Source: JAIOPA01 sp046076045 (GTDB taxonomy: Bacteria; Eisenbacteria; RBG-16-71-46). From it: 19,008 nucleotides of DNA. Below the pieces are notes generated by a model. It ran no database searches and was not told where the DNA came from. It saw nothing but the letters and a program-made list of their open reading frames with translations. The number at the start of each line of letters is the position of its first letter. Within the stretch, counting starts at the first letter, position 1. The stretch spans positions 1 to 19,008 of the forward strand of contig JBJTRI010000125.1 in NCBI GenBank assembly GCA_046076045.1, written 5' to 3'. Position numbers and translations under genes: made by a program. This document shows positions 7,491-16,924 of the stretch, one piece after another.

Positions 7491-7516
7491 CCGTGCTAGT
7501 CTGCGCATCAGCACGG
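7491..7516 (+). promoter_or_regulatory. Candidate clpB promoter with overlapping operator-like inverted repeat
   Basis: TGC-TAGTCT at 7494-7502 reads as an extended -10 box; the matching -35 position holds only CCGACC (7474-7479), which is weak. A perfect inverted repeat, CCGTGCT (7491-7497), 12 bases, AGCACGG (7510-7516), spans the -10 and the expected start site. It does not fit CIRCE (TTAGCACTC-N9-GAGTGCTAA) or CtsR direct heptads. The position suits repressor binding; the regulator is unknown. Confidence 0.45.
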
Positions 7517-7537
7517 ACGAAAGGGGGGCTCCCGCCC

Positions 7538-10150
<2,613 letters not shown>

Positions 10151-10172
10151 ACGGTCGCGCCCCACCACGGAC

Positions 10173-10206
10173 ACGGCCCCGTCCCGGAACCTCGGGACGG
10201 GGCCGT
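10173..10206. terminator. Strong shared hairpin between convergent clpB and GGDEF genes
   Basis: A perfect 14-bp stem (10173-10186 with 10193-10206, arm ACGGCCCCGTCCCG) closes a 6-base loop, GAACCT. It sits 22 bases after the clpB stop and 17 bases beyond the end of the opposing gene, so it can serve both. There is no clear T-run on either side, which weakens the case for a classical intrinsic terminator. Confidence 0.75.
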
Positions 10207-10223
10207 TCGCGTGGTGAGTCGCG

Positions 10224-11567
10224 CTACGCCAGCGTGGTGCTGTGGATGGGCTGCGGCGGGCGGTGGAACACGACCTGGTTCTTGGGCGGGCGCTTGGCCT
10301 GCAGCAGGGCCTGGTTGGCGGCGCGCCACAGGTCGGCGGGGTTGTCGGCGTGGTCGGGGAACATGGCCACGCCCGCGCTCACGGTGACGTTCACGCGATG
10401 GGCGCGACCGTCGAGCCCCTCGAGTCGGATGGTGGTGGATTCCACCGCGGCGCGCAGACGCTCGGTGATGGTGATCACGTCCTCCTCCATGACCGGAGGG
10501 GTGAGCAGCACCGCGAACTCCTCACCACCCCAGCGCGCCACGGTGTCGAACGGGCGCACGCCCGAGCGCAGCGCGGCCGCGACCTGCACCAGCACCTGGT
10601 TGCCGGCCTCGTAGCCGAACGAGGTGTTGAACGACTTGAAGTCGTCGATGTCGCAGATCATGAGCGCGAGCGAGCTCTGCTCGCGCCCCGCGCGGGCGAT
10701 CTCGTTGCGGATCTGGAGGTCGTAGTACGAGCGGTTGTAGGCGGTGGTGAGCGGGTCCACGAACACCAGCTTCTCGATGCGCGCCGCGCGCTCGAGCACG
10801 CCGCCCGCGAACTCCGCGAGCAGGGCAACCAGCGCGAGGTCGGCGGGCTTGTACGGGTCGGTGTCGGGGTGGTGGACCTCGATGTAGCCCATGGCCTCGC
10901 CGTCGCTGCCCGTGACCGCGGCCACGACCAGCGCGCGCGCGCGCACGCTGCGAGCCGGCATGACGAGCGAGCTGGAGCGCTCGGTGTCGGGGCAGTAGAA
11001 CAGCATATCGGTGTGCTTGAGCGCGTCCTCGGCCAGCGAGGGGTCGAGCGGCCGCGTCTCGGGCGCGCCGGGCTCTTCCTCGCCGCGCGCGAAGTAGCGC
11101 ACCGAGTCGGAGCCGAGCAGCTCGCGACCGGCGAGGTCGAGCTGCTCGCGCAGACCGGCGCGCGTGGTGCCGGTGCGCGGGTCGGCGAACGTGATGGGGT
11201 CGTCGAGCCGCACGAGGCGGCGCACCTGGTCGAGCCGCGCCGGGGCCTGCATGGGCAGTGCGCTCTTGGGCACGATGGTGATGCCGTCGCGCACGCGCGG
11301 GCCCGGCAGGTGCAGCGTGATCACGTCGTGCTGGTCGCGCCGCTGGTAGCGCACGGCCGGGCCGCCCGGATGGAGCGGGGCGGGCACGCGGCGAATGGCC
11401 CCCTGCTGCTCGAGCAGGTCGATGGCGCGGAATGCGGCGCGCTCCACCTCGACGGCGATGCCGGAGCGCAGCGCGCGCTGGACACGCAAACGGTCCACCG
11501 ACGGGAGTTCGTCGATGGGCAGGAGTCGTTCCAGCAGATCCTTGAATCCGATGGGACGCTGCTTCAT
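10224..11567 (-). CDS. GGDEF protein with GAF-like middle, atypical guanine-site residue
   Basis: A 447-residue cytoplasmic signalling enzyme with no membrane segments. The start at 11567 was chosen because GGAGG lies 11 bases upstream and the longer frame adds only low-complexity residues. Residues 1-130 are unassigned; about 135-262 resemble a GAF sensor domain (AVTGSDGEAMGYIEVHHPDTDPYKP region); 271-437 are a GGDEF domain starting DPLTTAYNRSYYD. The active-site loop GGEEF is at 347-351, and RPFD at 338-341 is the RxxD product-inhibition site at the canonical five-residue spacing. The metal-binding DID is at 306-308. Compared with PleD (INDTFGHDIGDEVL), this protein reads FNTSFGYEAGNQVL: guanine-contacting Asn335 is kept (Asn314) but Asp344 is replaced by Asn323 and His340 by Tyr319. 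It therefore looks catalytically competent, but its nucleotide choice is open. c-di-GMP synthesis is the default expectation for the family. Confidence 0.93.
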   Translation of the reverse strand: MKQRPIGFKDLLERLLPIDELPSVDRLRVQRALRSGIAVEVERAAFRAIDLLEQQGAIRRVPAPLHPGGPAVRYQRRDQHDVITLHLPGPRVRDGITIVPKSALPMQAPARLDQVRRLVRLDDPITFADPRTGTTRAGLREQLDLAGRELLGSDSVRYFARGEEEPGAPETRPLDPSLAEDALKHTDMLFYCPDTERSSSLVMPARSVRARALVVAAVTGSDGEAMGYIEVHHPDTDPYKPADLALVALLAEFAGGVLERAARIEKLVFVDPLTTAYNRSYYDLQIRNEIARAGREQSSLALMICDIDDFKSFNTSFGYEAGNQVLVQVAAALRSGVRPFDTVARWGGEEFAVLLTPPVMEEDVITITERLRAAVESTTIRLEGLDGRAHRVNVTVSAGVAMFPDHADNPADLWRAANQALLQAKRPPKNQVVFHRPPQPIHSTTLA

Positions 11568-11883
11568 GGGCTTGCCTGCCTCCGTGCCGGCTGCCCTGCC
11601 GTGAGTGTGGGGACCCGATGCATCGGGAGCGGACCCGCGTTTCGTTGCGAGCGAAGGAGTGGGGGGGCACCGGGGGACTGCGCAGGAGTGTAGCACAGGC
11701 AGGGCGGTGGGGACCCCATGAATCGCGGCGAGAACGCGATTGCTCGCCGAGCGTATGCCGGTGCCGAACCGCGGCGGCGGTTCAGCAACCCGGACCGGAT
11801 GTGAATTCAGGTCCGCGGACCGAATCGCGCTTCGACGATGGTGCCACTCGGGCGAGGGGGCCGGCCCGCGGGTTCCGGGCGAG
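11568..11883. other. Intergenic region between GGDEF and secreted-protein genes
   Basis: No gene is supported. It contains the probable GGDEF promoter (11687-11695, minus strand) and a perfect 12-base palindrome, GGTCCGCGGACC, at 11810-11821. No hairpin with a T-run was seen after the secreted-protein stop. Confidence 0.5.
11687..11695 (-). promoter_or_regulatory. Candidate extended -10 box for the GGDEF gene
   Basis: On the minus strand the sequence reads TGC-TACACT, an extended -10 with five of six matches to TATAAT-type sites in GC-rich genomes (TAnnnT conserved). No good -35 is seen. It lies about 120 bases upstream of the chosen start codon. Confidence 0.35.
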
Positions 11884-12546
11884 CTACCGGACGATGGTGA
11901 CGCGTTGCGTGGCGCGGGCGTCGGCGGTGGTGAGCACGAGCAGGTAGGTGCCCGGTGCGAGGCGGGCGCCGCGCGCGTCGCGGGCCTCGAACGGCAGGTC
12001 GAACGTGAGCCGGTCGAGCGTGCCGCGCCACAGTGTGCGCACGGTGCGCCCTGCGGGGTCCACGAGCCGCACCTCGCCCGGCAGTCCGATCGCGCGCGAG
12101 GCGTCGGTGGCGCGCGCGCCGAGCGCGAGCGCGGCCGTGACGCGCAGCGTGCCGCGGTCGCGCACCGGGTTGGGCGAGGGCCGCAGCGACAAGCCCACCG
12201 CCGCGCGCCCGCCGATCACGACCTCGAACGGCCCGTAGGAACGCAGCAGCCCGTCGGTGCCCGTGACGTCGAACCGGTAGCGGTAGGTGCCGCCCTCGAG
12301 CGCGTCGTCGTCGAGCACGTAGCAGTCGCCGGTGCAGAGCGCGTCGCGCTGTCCCACGACCACGCCCGCCGCCCCCGAGGCGTTCTCGCGGTGCACGGTG
12401 TAGCGCGCCCCCACGTAGCTGCCCTCCAGCGTGACGCGCGCGACGCCCCCCACCTGGTCCACGCGCACCGAGGGCGTGGCCGCCGCCGGGGCGGCGAGGA
12501 CGAGGGCAGCGACGAGGGCGAGCAGGGGGCGGGCGAGGGGCGACAT
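11884..12546 (-). CDS. Small secreted protein with FlgD-Ig/T9SS-like C-terminal domain
   Basis: A 220-residue exported protein. It starts with a clear signal peptide (MSPLARPLLALVAALVLAAPAAA, cleavage near 23). Residues 24-115 look like a short beta-sandwich (fibronectin-III-like strands such as ARVTLEGSYVGARYTVHRE and GTYRYRFDVTGTDG) with Cys71 and Cys75 close enough to form a disulfide. Residues 119-220 match the general form of FlgD-Ig or type A sorting modules: LSLRPSPNPVRDRGTLRV, GEVRLVDPAGRTVRTLW, then LAPGTYLLVLTTADARATQRVTIVR. In bacteria with a type IX system such tails direct surface delivery; elsewhere they are simply Ig-like ends, and no type IX genes are visible here. An appropriately placed GGAG precedes the ATG. 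It is probably a cell-surface or extracellular protein; its specific role is unknown. Confidence 0.8.
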   Translation of the reverse strand: MSPLARPLLALVAALVLAAPAAATPSVRVDQVGGVARVTLEGSYVGARYTVHRENASGAAGVVVGQRDALCTGDCYVLDDDALEGGTYRYRFDVTGTDGLLRSYGPFEVVIGGRAAVGLSLRPSPNPVRDRGTLRVTAALALGARATDASRAIGLPGEVRLVDPAGRTVRTLWRGTLDRLTFDLPFEARDARGARLAPGTYLLVLTTADARATQRVTIVR

Positions 12547-12630
12547 GGCGGCTCTCCGGAGGGACGCGCGGGGCGACCGGCCCCCGACGCACGCGACGCG
12601 TGTTCGACGCCACAGACTACCCGCGCCGAC

Positions 12631-12639
12631 ACCCTAGTG
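12631..12639 (-). promoter_or_regulatory. Possible -10 box of the secreted-protein gene
   Basis: The minus strand reads CACTAGGGT, sharing CACTAG with the two plus-strand promoters at 384 and 12825. The -35 position is poor (GCCATC). It lies about 85 bases upstream of the start codon, on the correct strand. Confidence 0.3.
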
Positions 12640-12640
12640 A

Positions 12641-12764
12641 GGCGGAAAATGTTGATGGCCGTCCCCGGGCCCTTGTGCGGCGCGGGCGCCCGCGAGTTTC
12701 CCCGGGAACGGCGGGGTCGGCCCCGGGCGATCGGCTCGACAAGGGCCCGTCAACAATCTTCGCC
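12641..12764. other. Long imperfect stem-loop in a divergent intergenic region
   Basis: The outer arms 12641-12656 and 12749-12764 pair over 16 positions with two mismatches and two G-T wobbles; the inner arms GGGCCCTTGT (12667-12676) and ACAAGGGCCC (12739-12748) pair perfectly over 10. A single 10-base bulge (12657-12666) lies on the left arm only. The loop holds further self-complementary elements: CGCGGGCGCCCGCG at 12681-12694 and CGGGG-TCGG-CCCCG near 12712. It lies between two divergently transcribed genes, where a terminator is not expected. It could be a structured RNA (either strand), a cruciform-forming regulatory site or a decayed element. I could not match it to 6S, SRP, tmRNA or RNase P. 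Confidence 0.45.
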
Positions 12765-12801
12765 GCACAAACCAAGTGATTGCGAGGCAAGGGGTCCGGG
12801 C

Positions 12802-12830
12802 TTGACGCGCCCGCGTTCGCTCACTAGGTT
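12802..12830 (+). promoter_or_regulatory. Sigma-70-type promoter of the EIIA/membrane-arm operon
   Basis: TTGACG (12802-12807) and TAGGTT (12825-12830) are separated by exactly 17 bases. This is the best promoter in the window. Transcription would start near 12837, about 43 bases before the EIIA start codon. The core ACTAGGTTGCGG is shared with the TonB receptor promoter. Confidence 0.7.
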
Positions 12831-12879
12831 GCGGTGAGGGCCCCATCGCCCCCCGCGCCCCCCTCCGAGACGACCCACC

Positions 12880-13350
12880 ATGCGCCTCTCCGAACTCCTC
12901 AACCCCCAGGCCATCACCACGCGGCTGCGCGCGACCAGCAAGCGCGAGGCGATCGCGGAACTGGTGGACCTGCTCGAGGCCGCCCACGGCATCCAGAGCC
13001 AGGGCGAGGTGCTCATGCGCGTCCTCAACCGCGAGGCCACGGGTTCGACGGGGTTCATGAACGGCATCGCCATCCCGCACGGCAAGGCGCGCGCGCTCAA
13101 CCGCATGGTCGCCGCCGTCGGCATCGCGCCGCAGGGCCTCGCGTTCGACTCCATGGACGGCGAGCCCACCTACATCGTGGTCCTGCTCGCGGGCCCCGAG
13201 AACATCGCCCCGCTGCAGGTCAAGGTGCTCGCCAACATCTCGCGCGTGCTCAAGGAGGAGTCGGTGCGCGACGAGCTGCGCCGCGCCCCGAGCGCCGAGG
13301 CGTTCCTGAACTCCCTGCGTCTGGCCGAGGCCGCGCAGATCCCGTCCTGA
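12880..13350 (+). CDS. PTS EIIA domain protein, PtsN/fructose type
   Basis: A 156-residue single-domain EIIA of the fructose-mannitol/nitrogen class (PTS_EIIA_2 fold). The phosphorylatable histidine is His67 in the hallmark NGIAIPHGKA, following the SREATGSTGF-like segment, here LNREATGSTGFMNG. Further family features are LAFDSMDGEPTYIVVLLAGPE (88-106) and a C-terminal helix ending EAFLNSL. It is a cytoplasmic phospho-carrier that would receive phosphate from an HPr-like protein. With no EIIB or EIIC attached or nearby, a regulatory PtsN-like role is more likely than sugar uptake. It is the first gene of a plus-strand run; the next gene begins 48 bases on, and the promoter at 12802 lies just upstream. 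In Proteobacteria, unphosphorylated PtsN binds potassium-transport regulators, so pairing with a putative ion-translocating membrane arm is suggestive. The family is secure; the regulatory target is inferred. Confidence 0.92.
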   Translation: MRLSELLNPQAITTRLRATSKREAIAELVDLLEAAHGIQSQGEVLMRVLNREATGSTGFMNGIAIPHGKARALNRMVAAVGIAPQGLAFDSMDGEPTYIVVLLAGPENIAPLQVKVLANISRVLKEESVRDELRRAPSAEAFLNSLRLAEAAQIPS

Positions 13351-13398
13351 GCCGCTAGCGTCCGCGGCCGTCCGCCGCGCCCCCGGGAGGGATCCCGC

Positions 13399-14055
13399 AT
13401 GCACCTGCTCGAGGCGTGGACCCGGCTGCAGCTCCACGATCTCGCGCTGCTGCTCCTGCTGCCCACGGTGCTGCTGCTCGCCACGCTGCTGCCCGGCGGT
13501 GCGGTGGCCCGCGCCGCCGCGGTGGTGGGCGCGGTCGCCGCCCTGGTGCTGGGCGAGCTCGCGGTGCCGTGGTGGACGCGCGCCGCGTGGGTCGTGACGT
13601 GGCTCGCGATCGCGTGGCAGGTGGGTCTGCCCGACGGCGCGGGCGCGGCCCCCGCGCCGCCGCGCCGGCGCGCGTTCGAGGCCGGCGCCGTGGCGCTGCC
13701 GCTCGGACTGGCGCTGCTCGGGCTCATGGTGGCCGCGGTCTGGCGTCAGGTGTTCGCCGACCGCGACGCGCTGCGCGCCTCGCTGGGCGTGCTGCTGGTC
13801 GGGCTGGGCCTGCTGCACCTCATGATGCGCCGCCATGTGCGCCGCGCCACGCTGGCCGTGGGTGCGGCCGGGCTGGGGCTGGAACTGCTCATCGCCGCCG
13901 CACGCGCCGCCGACGTGGGCGGCGAGGGCGCGCCCGCGGGCACGGCGTGGTTCGCCACGCTGCTCGCGCTCACGCTGGTGGTGCGCGTCGCCGACGGGCG
14001 CGCGCGCTACGCCGGCTCGGTGTTCGTCTCCGACGCGCACGAGTTGCAGGACTGA
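13399..14055 (+). CDS. NuoK/HyfE-like membrane subunit
   Basis: A 218-residue integral membrane protein with about six or seven hydrophobic segments. A ribosome site (GGGAGGGA) lies 6 bases or so before the ATG. The length matches HyfE of group 4 hydrogenases (about 216) rather than NuoK or MrpC (about 100-110). Residues 130-218 follow the NuoK pattern: LVGLGLLHLMMRRHVRRATLAVGAAGLGLELLIAAA resembles LxxLGLxGLxxRRN and the GLEIMxNA helix, so Glu162 corresponds to the conserved NuoK Glu36. The second membrane glutamate of NuoK (Glu72) has no equivalent in FATLLALTLVVRVA. The end, FVSDAHELQD, resembles the cytoplasmic tail of NuoK/HyfE. It is the second gene of the operon, 4 bases from the next start. 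The complex-I-type fold is likely; whether it conducts protons is not shown. Confidence 0.62.
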   Translation: MHLLEAWTRLQLHDLALLLLLPTVLLLATLLPGGAVARAAAVVGAVAALVLGELAVPWWTRAAWVVTWLAIAWQVGLPDGAGAAPAPPRRRAFEAGAVALPLGLALLGLMVAAVWRQVFADRDALRASLGVLLVGLGLLHLMMRRHVRRATLAVGAAGLGLELLIAAARAADVGGEGAPAGTAWFATLLALTLVVRVADGRARYAGSVFVSDAHELQD

Positions 14056-14059
14056 CGCG

Positions 14060-15463
14060 GTGATCCGCCTGCCCCGCATCCCGTCCGCGCGCCTCGGCGC
14101 CGTGTGCGCCACCTCGGGCGTGGCGCTGCTCATGCTGCCCGGCGTGCTGTGGGCCGCCCTGGGCGTGGAGCTGATGGCGATGGCGTTCTGGCTGTGGGCG
14201 CGCACCATGCCCGAGCGCGCCGAGACCATGGCGCGCTGGTCGTGGCTGCGTCGGCCGGCCATGGCGCTGTGGCTGGCGACCGCGCTGTTCATGGCGTTGC
14301 CCGAGTTGCGCCAGATGTACGCGCCGGTGGTGGGCCACGGCCCCAGCAACCCGTTCGGCGTGCCGTCGTTCGTGCCCGCGCCGCTGCCGGTCTCGCGCGA
14401 CCCCATGGCGCTCCTGCGCACGCTCGCGGCGCTCGCCGTGCTGTGGGCGGGGCTCGAGCTCATGGCCGCGCTGCCGCTGTCGCGCCCGTTCCCCGACCTG
14501 ACCGGGCCGGTGCGCACGCTCGGGCCGTGGCTCACCGCGCTGCTGCCCGTGACCGGGTTCCTGGTGCTGTGGCGGCAGGCCGAGCTGTGGACCACCGCGC
14601 CGTTCGTGCGCGAGGTCGCCACCGTGGCGCTGCTGCTCGCCGCGCTGCTCGCCGCGCTGCGCGCCTACACGCGGCGCTCGCTCACCGCGTCGCTGCGCTG
14701 GCTGGTGGTGTTCGACTCCACGCTCGCCTCCCTGCTGGTGGCGCGCGACGTGGTGCCGGGCGAGATCGCCGCCCTGCTGTGGCTGGGCTCGGCCGGCGGA
14801 CGGCTCATCGCGCTCGCGGCCGAGTTGCGCGGTCAGGCCGTGCGCCGCGGCCCGCAACTGACGCGGCTGTGGCGCTGGGCGGGCTGGGTGGCGGGCGGCG
14901 CGCTGGCGTGGCCGCTGCTCTGCGACGTGGGGTTCGGCGACGGCCGGTTCCACCCCATCGAGTTCGCGGTGCTGGTGCCGCCGGTGTTCGTGGCGAGCCT
15001 GCTGTGGCTGCAGCGCGTGGTCGAGGCGCCCGAGCGCCGCGCGGTGGCGCGCCCCGAGGACCGCCTGCCGGCGATCTCGCGCATGGGCGCGCTCGCCACG
15101 CTGCTCGCCGGCCCGGCGTCGCTGGCGTGGGCGGGCTGGCGCGGGTTCGCGGCCGAGCCGCTGCCGGCGCTGCTCGCGCTCGCGCCCATTGTGCTGGCGT
15201 GGTGGCCCATCCACCGCGCGCGCGGGGTGGTGCCCGAGCCCGCCGAACCCGAGCCGGCCTCGGGCCCGGGCACGCGCGACTTCGCACTCAACACGTTCCA
15301 CGCCGTCACCGCGGTGGAGCGCCAGATGGCGGGCGCGATCGCGGTGGTGGCGCGCCTGCTCGGTGCCCCGGCGCGCGACCTGCACTCGGGCGACGCGCAG
15401 GAGTACCTGCTCTTCCTGGTCGGCGTGGCGGTGCTGTCGCTGCTGCTGCCGTTGCTCCGGTGA
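14060..15463 (+). CDS. Divergent NuoL/Mrp-like antiporter subunit
   Basis: A 467-residue polytopic membrane protein. The GTG at 14060 was chosen because it follows the upstream stop by 4 bases with AGGA in front; no ATG is available at the natural beginning. Recognition is by overall pattern. RWLVVFDSTLASLLVARDVVPGEIAALLWLGSAGGRLIALAAEL (213-256) parallels the SSIxQxGxxLLxLGL...AAxxHLxxHALFKALLFL region of the proton antiporter family. The C-terminus, TRDFALNTFHAVTAVERQMAGAIAVVARLLGAPARDLHSGDAQEYLLFLVGVAVLSLLLPLL, resembles the amphipathic lateral helix and last membrane helix of NuoL, including the QTGxxQxY-like HSGDAQEY. It is shorter than NuoL (about 610). The His and Lys residues expected in the central helices are absent (SAGGRLIAL instead of HALFKA). 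It is therefore a reduced or repurposed antiporter-like subunit, with moderate confidence. Confidence 0.58.
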   Translation: MIRLPRIPSARLGAVCATSGVALLMLPGVLWAALGVELMAMAFWLWARTMPERAETMARWSWLRRPAMALWLATALFMALPELRQMYAPVVGHGPSNPFGVPSFVPAPLPVSRDPMALLRTLAALAVLWAGLELMAALPLSRPFPDLTGPVRTLGPWLTALLPVTGFLVLWRQAELWTTAPFVREVATVALLLAALLAALRAYTRRSLTASLRWLVVFDSTLASLLVARDVVPGEIAALLWLGSAGGRLIALAAELRGQAVRRGPQLTRLWRWAGWVAGGALAWPLLCDVGFGDGRFHPIEFAVLVPPVFVASLLWLQRVVEAPERRAVARPEDRLPAISRMGALATLLAGPASLAWAGWRGFAAEPLPALLALAPIVLAWWPIHRARGVVPEPAEPEPASGPGTRDFALNTFHAVTAVERQMAGAIAVVARLLGAPARDLHSGDAQEYLLFLVGVAVLSLLLPLLR

Positions 15464-15470
15464 GGCGCGC

Positions 15471-16676
15471 ATGAACGACCTCGTCATGCCCTCGCTCGCG
15501 TTCCTCGCCCCGCTGGCCGCGCTCGTCACGGCCACGCTGGTGCGGCGCGCGCACGCCCGCGCGAGCGAGCCGCAGCCGTGGTTCGACGCCGGGATCGCGA
15601 CCGCGCTGCTCGTGCCGCTCGCGGTGCTGGTGTCGTGGCCCGACGTGCTCACGCCGGCGCGCGCCGCGGTGGCCGCCGGGTTGTCGGTGGCGCTGCTCGC
15701 CCACGACCCGCGCGACCTGCCGCAGACCGAGGTCGCGCTCAAGCTGCTGTGGGTGCTGCTCGCGGCGTTCGCGCTGTCGTGGGCCGGCGACGCGCTGCTG
15801 GCGCTGGCCTCGGGCAGCGCGCGCCCGCGCGAGCAGTGGCCGGCGCTCGCGCTGGCGCTCGACCCGTACTCGCTGTGGAGTGCGGCCGCGTCGCTGTCCA
15901 TGCTGGCGGGGCTGGTCATGCTGGGCGGCGCGCCGTTCCACTTCTGGGCGGGCGACCTGTTCCACGGCGCGCGCGCGCACCTGGCGCCGTTCGTGGCGGT
16001 GACGCTGCAGGTCGCGGGCGCGTCGTGGCTCATGCACCACCTCACGGGTGTCGAGGCGTTCCCGGCCGCCGAGCGGCTGGTGCGCGCGCAACTCACGCTA
16101 GCGGCCACCGTGGCGCTGGTGGGCGGGGCGGCCACGCTGGCGAACCCCGCGCGCACCGAGCGCCGCGTGGGCGCGCTGGTGAGCCTGCAGGGCGGGCTCG
16201 TGCTGGCGTCGTTCGCCGCGGTGCCATGGGCCGCGCCGTTCGCGGCGCAGGGCGGGCTCGCGGCGTGGGGCGGCCACCTGCTGCTGGCCGCGAGCGGCGC
16301 GAGCCTGCTGAGCCGGTTCCTGCCGGTGGGCGGGGCGGTCGCCGACGGCGCGGCGGTGCTGTTCCGCCGCCACCCGTGGACGGGCGCGGCCGGGGCCTAC
16401 GCCATGCTGTCGCTGGCCGGGGCGCCGGGCACGCCGGGCGCGCAGCTGTGGCTGGGGCTGGCGCGCACGCTGGCCGACCACCGCCATCCGGGGCTGCTGT
16501 TCGCGGTCGCGCTGGCGTGGCTGGCGTCGTTCGGCGTGGCGGCGGCCGAGATCCGGCGCGCGTTCGGCGCCCCCGAGTCCGCGCCGCTGCCCGAGCGCGA
16601 GGTGCCGGGCGCACTTCGCGCCGCGCTGTGGACCGCGTGCGGCGCGCTGCTCGTGCTGCTGTGGGCGTGGTGGTAG
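15471..16676 (+). CDS. NuoN-like antiporter subunit
   Basis: A 401-residue membrane protein starting 8 bases after the previous gene. The family mark is GGAPFHFWAGDLFHGA at residues 152-167, equivalent to the VPFHxWxPDVYxGAP motif of NuoN. The E. coli lysine just after it (SKIA, Lys217) is replaced by Gln180 in VTLQVAG. The next motif, NxKRxLAYSSIxxxG, appears as RTERRVGALVSLQGGLVLA (229-247), and the late LSLAGIPxTxGFxxK helix as LSLAGAPGTPGAQLWLGL (313-330). All standard NuoN landmarks are thus traceable, but several ionisable residues used in proton transfer are not lysine. The length is below normal NuoN (about 480). The stop lies 7 bases from the stop of a convergent GNAT gene remnant. 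A copy of the last 11 codons occurs again at 18644-18675. Confidence 0.72.
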   Translation: MNDLVMPSLAFLAPLAALVTATLVRRAHARASEPQPWFDAGIATALLVPLAVLVSWPDVLTPARAAVAAGLSVALLAHDPRDLPQTEVALKLLWVLLAAFALSWAGDALLALASGSARPREQWPALALALDPYSLWSAAASLSMLAGLVMLGGAPFHFWAGDLFHGARAHLAPFVAVTLQVAGASWLMHHLTGVEAFPAAERLVRAQLTLAATVALVGGAATLANPARTERRVGALVSLQGGLVLASFAAVPWAAPFAAQGGLAAWGGHLLLAASGASLLSRFLPVGGAVADGAAVLFRRHPWTGAAGAYAMLSLAGAPGTPGAQLWLGLARTLADHRHPGLLFAVALAWLASFGVAAAEIRRAFGAPESAPLPEREVPGALRAALWTACGALLVLLWAWW

Positions 16677-16792
16677 CGCGCGGTCAGGCGGTGGGGCGGT
16701 CGATGCGGAACAGCATGCGGTCGGCCACCGACCCGCCCACCGACATGACGCCGCGGTGGTCCAGCCGCGCCCCGATGCGCTCGAGCGCGCGC
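16645..16792. repeat. 148-bp direct repeat, left copy
   Basis: Identical to 18644-18791 except for two adjacent bases (16717-16718, GC here and TT in the other copy), with a constant offset of 1999. It contains the end of the nuoN-like gene, its stop codon, and the last 36 codons of a minus-strand GNAT gene. Similarity stops abruptly on both sides. Confidence 0.97.
16684..16792 (-). pseudogene. 3' remnant of a GNAT acetyltransferase gene
   Basis: This minus-strand fragment encodes the last 36 residues (RALERIGARLDHRG to the end, FRIDRPTA) of the GNAT gene seen intact at 18683-19008, differing only in Arg for Gln before MLFRI. Upstream of 16792 the reading frame continues into unrelated Arg/Pro/Ala sequence with no acetyltransferase features, and the acetyl-CoA-binding part is missing. 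It is best read as the severed end of a gene interrupted at this point. Confidence 0.85.
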
Positions 16793-16924
16793 CACCCGCC
16801 GGAGTCGTGCGCGCGGCGGGCATGGGCATGGCCACGAGGTCGCGCGCGGCGCTGGGGGCTCCACGGGGCGGGCCCGCGGGCCGCGGCGGGGATGGCAGGG
16901 TGGAGCACCGCGGCCGCAGGGGCG

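Noticed and set aside
7491..7516. CIRCE element for HrcA
   Set aside because: The arms and spacing (7 bp, 12-base spacer) differ from TTAGCACTC-N9-GAGTGCTAA; the GTGCT/AGCAC halves are in the opposite order.
12641..12764. 6S RNA, SRP RNA or tmRNA gene
   Set aside because: The rod-like pairing is 6S-like in outline, but no conserved sequence element of any of these RNAs was recognised; kept only as an unassigned structured region.
16684..16908. A complete small minus-strand gene
   Set aside because: Only its last 36 codons resemble a GNAT protein; the rest is Arg/Pro/Ala filler beyond the repeat boundary, with no ribosome site. It is annotated as a remnant instead.
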